This document shows, one piece after another, positions 63,101 through 64,000 of a stretch of DNA of 64,000 bases. The position numbers and the translations under genes are program-made. Below the pieces are notes generated by a model. The model did no database searches. It was given only the letters and a program-made list of their open reading frames with translations, and was not told where the DNA came from. Source of the stretch: Saxidomus purpurata (lineage: Eukaryota; Mollusca; Bivalvia; Venerida; Veneridae); NCBI GenBank assembly GCA_022818135.1, contig JAFMSR010000007.1, forward strand, positions 5,794,534 through 5,858,533. Reading direction: 5' to 3'. The first letter of the stretch is position 1, and every line of letters begins with the position of its first letter.

Positions 63101-63504
63101 ATGAAGCAGATCTTAGACCAGAACAGTACTTCTGTAAAGTTCCTGCAAATTTTATAAAATTATATGAACAAAGACAAAAAAAAAACACACGAAAAAATAC
63201 CATCATAAACTGAATAGAATTTCTAAAACACTTTCTTTTAAAAACCACAATTCAAGAAAACACTTACTGGTAGCTTTGCAAATGGAAACTCATACATAAT
63301 GTACACATCTGTCTGCAGATGGCATATCAGTTTCAGCAGTGGTCCTTCTGGTCCAAGAAATCTCATGACAGCATCAAAGTCACCGTGGCTATGTGATTTT
63401 GTTACAGTATCCAAACCCCATCCTGGCTCTCCACTCGACCCAAATATATTATCTAGTAACCCAGGTAGTATACTGCTCAAATCCTGTGAGGTAAAATTAT
63501 TATT
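48172..63504 (-). CDS. SMPD4: Sphingomyelin phosphodiesterase 4 (neutral sphingomyelinase 3), 16 exons, 5' partial
   Basis: Family role: membrane protein of ER and nuclear envelope reported to hydrolyse sphingomyelin to ceramide and to act in nuclear-envelope/pore biology. Exons in transcript order: 63504-63268, 62932-62836, 61221-60999, 60637-60478, 59945-59877, 58559-58515 (tentative), 56302-56157, 55951-55861, 55319-55228, 54661-54538, 54143-54104, 53544-53387, 52844-52626, 51175-51005, 49401-49273, 48498-48172. All are GT-AG and in phase: 775 codons plus stop. Signatures shared with human SMPD4: [11 protein letters not shown] near the start, [115 protein letters not shown] and [13 protein letters not shown] before a C-terminal hydrophobic anchor of about 38 residues (one long or two short membrane spans). 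Human isoforms are about 830-870 residues; only the first N-terminal exon(s) are missing. Confidence 0.96.
49589..50815 (-). mobile_element. Tandem-core element in an SMPD4 intron
   Basis: The inverted ends GCTCGTCTGATTTT (49620) and AAAATCAGACGAGC (50801) bracket a core of about four diverged units of roughly 130 bp. Each unit has ACAGTGACCTTGAC, AGCCCCAAAACACAATCC, AAGTTTGGTTACATTATGTC and ACTGTAACTAAAGATATTG. On the minus strand the 3' end is the hairpin GCACC...GGTGC followed by TCTTGTTG. Confidence 0.78.
51361..52143 (+). mobile_element. LINE C-terminal fragment, antisense in an SMPD4 intron
   Basis: Frame 1 reads [52 protein letters not shown] and [14 protein letters not shown]; after a shift in the A-run at about 51723 it continues [18 protein letters not shown] and [12 protein letters not shown]. 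This is the usual post-RT tail of jockey/CR1-like LINEs. A 3' UTR follows, ending in GAAATAAATC and a short (TATCTC)n tail near 52143. It is a different subfamily from the 17375 copy. Confidence 0.85.
57160..57325. repeat. About 45-bp tandem repeat, four copies
   Basis: Unit: GACATGACATGTTTATGTCA then ATTGTTTATCATTTAA. Copies differ by small changes and one internal duplication. In an SMPD4 intron. Confidence 0.88.
57580..57690. repeat. GGTATTAA/TTGGTATT tandem repeat
   Basis: Alternating TGGTATTAACTGGTATTTGG and TATTAATTGATTTT words, period about 30 bp, in an SMPD4 intron. Confidence 0.85.
58515..58559 (-). CDS. SMPD4: Tentative 45-nt SMPD4 micro-exon
   Basis: ACCTAACAG / GTATGT bound 45 nt encoding [15 protein letters not shown]. 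The exons on both sides end and begin in phase 0, so it can be included or skipped without a frameshift. Human SMPD4 has about 30 residues here. Alignment support is weak; transcript data are needed. Confidence 0.45.
61259..61604. mobile_element. TTAA-flanked MITE in an SMPD4 intron
   Basis: TTAA (61259-61262, 61601-61604) bracket AGGTCCAACACTAAGGAAAG and the inverted CTTTCCCTTAGTAATGGACC; the terminal repeats match except for a few bases. It starts 38 bp before the acceptor side of the 61221-60999 exon in transcript order. Confidence 0.8.
62566..62855 (-). repeat. SMPD4: 29-bp minisatellite repeating an SMPD4 splice donor, ten copies
   Basis: Ten identical units start at 62566 and every 29 bp to 62827. 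On the minus strand each unit reads TAAACCAGTTATCATGCTAG then GTAAGACTC, that is about 20 nt of exon end plus the start of the intron. The highest-coordinate copy supplies the true end of exon 62932-62836; the other nine lie in the following intron and each retains a full CTAG/GTAAGA donor. Confidence 0.97.
63268..63504 (-). CDS. SMPD4: SMPD4 first exon in the window, with two in-frame acceptors
   Basis: Acceptor A (TACTTTCAG, exon from 63504) adds NNNFTSQ before [15 protein letters not shown]; acceptor B (TTTACCTCACAG) starts at D (63483). They are 21 nt apart, so both keep frame. The longer form is favoured because human SMPD4 has FPAKEL before the matching IFPWLVESIFG. The exon ends in KLP followed by GTAAGT. 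Confidence 0.8.
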
Positions 63505-64000
63505 CTGAAAGTATGTCTGGTCTAGTTATATTTATAAGTGATGAAGTTCGTGATGTACCTAGACGGCCATCTACATGACCAGTACATTGTACTTTGTATG
63601 CTGAAAGTTTTCCACATGTTTAATTGATGGGAATGTTTTTTAGGAGGAATAGGTAACAAAATATCAAAATATATGGTTTTCTAGTTGCCATGACTTTATA
63701 TTCCATAGAATGTATGTATGTATGATAAAGCATCATGCTACAAAGACATTACACTGATTATAGCATACAAAAACATAGCAGGTTTAGTGATATTGTCTAC
63801 TGTAAAATATCGGGTAGCCGAGACAATCTTGACTAGGAAATATCAACATGACCTAATTTTGGCAATAAATGAAGATCATTACTTCAAAGAAACCTTGAAT
63901 TTTGTGTCTTTATAACATCCAGTAACGGTGTAATTTCTTACATATTTTGTCAGTAAACTTTTGACATCTCAAGTAAGCTTCAGCATCATGAAACTGAGAT

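Noticed and set aside
63942..64000. Possible upstream SMPD4 exon on the minus strand (LRCQKFTDKI before a GTAAGA donor)
   Set aside because: The phase does not fit: joining its last base T to the next exon (AAT...) makes a stop codon. The likeness to the human QQCQDLVKVI segment is only a few residues.

Overview
The window is animal genomic DNA. It is AT-rich and intron-rich, carries many dispersed repeats, and contains one 500-N assembly gap (10814-11313). Spliced genes with GT/AG introns, 5'-truncated non-LTR retrotransposons, tRNA-derived SINEs and tandem-core repeats ending in a small hairpin plus TCTTGTT together suggest a bivalve mollusc, possibly a heterodont clam. The organism is an inference from repeat style; the genes themselves are general animal genes.

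Three protein genes can be read. (1) 702-1909 (+) is the 3' end of an aldo/keto reductase gene: three exons, with the 5' part lying left of the window. (2) 26505-41488 (+) is a complete 14-exon TCHP (trichoplein) gene. Its 497 codons stay in phase across every junction, and the human protein is 498 residues. (3) 63504-48172 (-) is SMPD4 (neutral sphingomyelinase 3): sixteen exons including the C-terminal membrane anchor and stop, with only the N-terminal exon(s) missing beyond the right edge. TCHP and SMPD4 converge, with about 6.7 kb of repeat-containing sequence between their stop codons. Two weaker candidate exons (8619-8674 +, 9980-10072 -) could not be assigned to a gene.

Layout: 1-2000 reductase 3' end; 2000-26490 repeat-rich gene desert holding the gap, LINE fragments (4377-5874, 13022-14230, 15470-16430, 17375-17830), a GATC-dense inverted-repeat element, a hAT-like MITE with an 8-bp target duplication, a nested foldback element and several copies of a dispersed element carrying paired TGACGTCA sites; 26490-42700 TCHP; 42700-47300 intergenic; 47300-64000 SMPD4.

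The most unusual structures are two minisatellites built from splice signals. In SMPD4, ten identical 29-bp copies (62566-62855) each contain the exon end and its 5' splice site, and only the first donor avoids an in-frame stop. In TCHP intron 2, about 18 copies of a 40-bp unit (30391-31141) each resemble a branch point, pyrimidine tract and AG acceptor, and the array ends 40 bp before the real acceptor of exon 3. In addition, a TTAA-flanked MITE starts 6 bp after the donor of TCHP exon 3. No new enzymatic or defence system was found; the novelty lies in how repeats have invaded splice sites.
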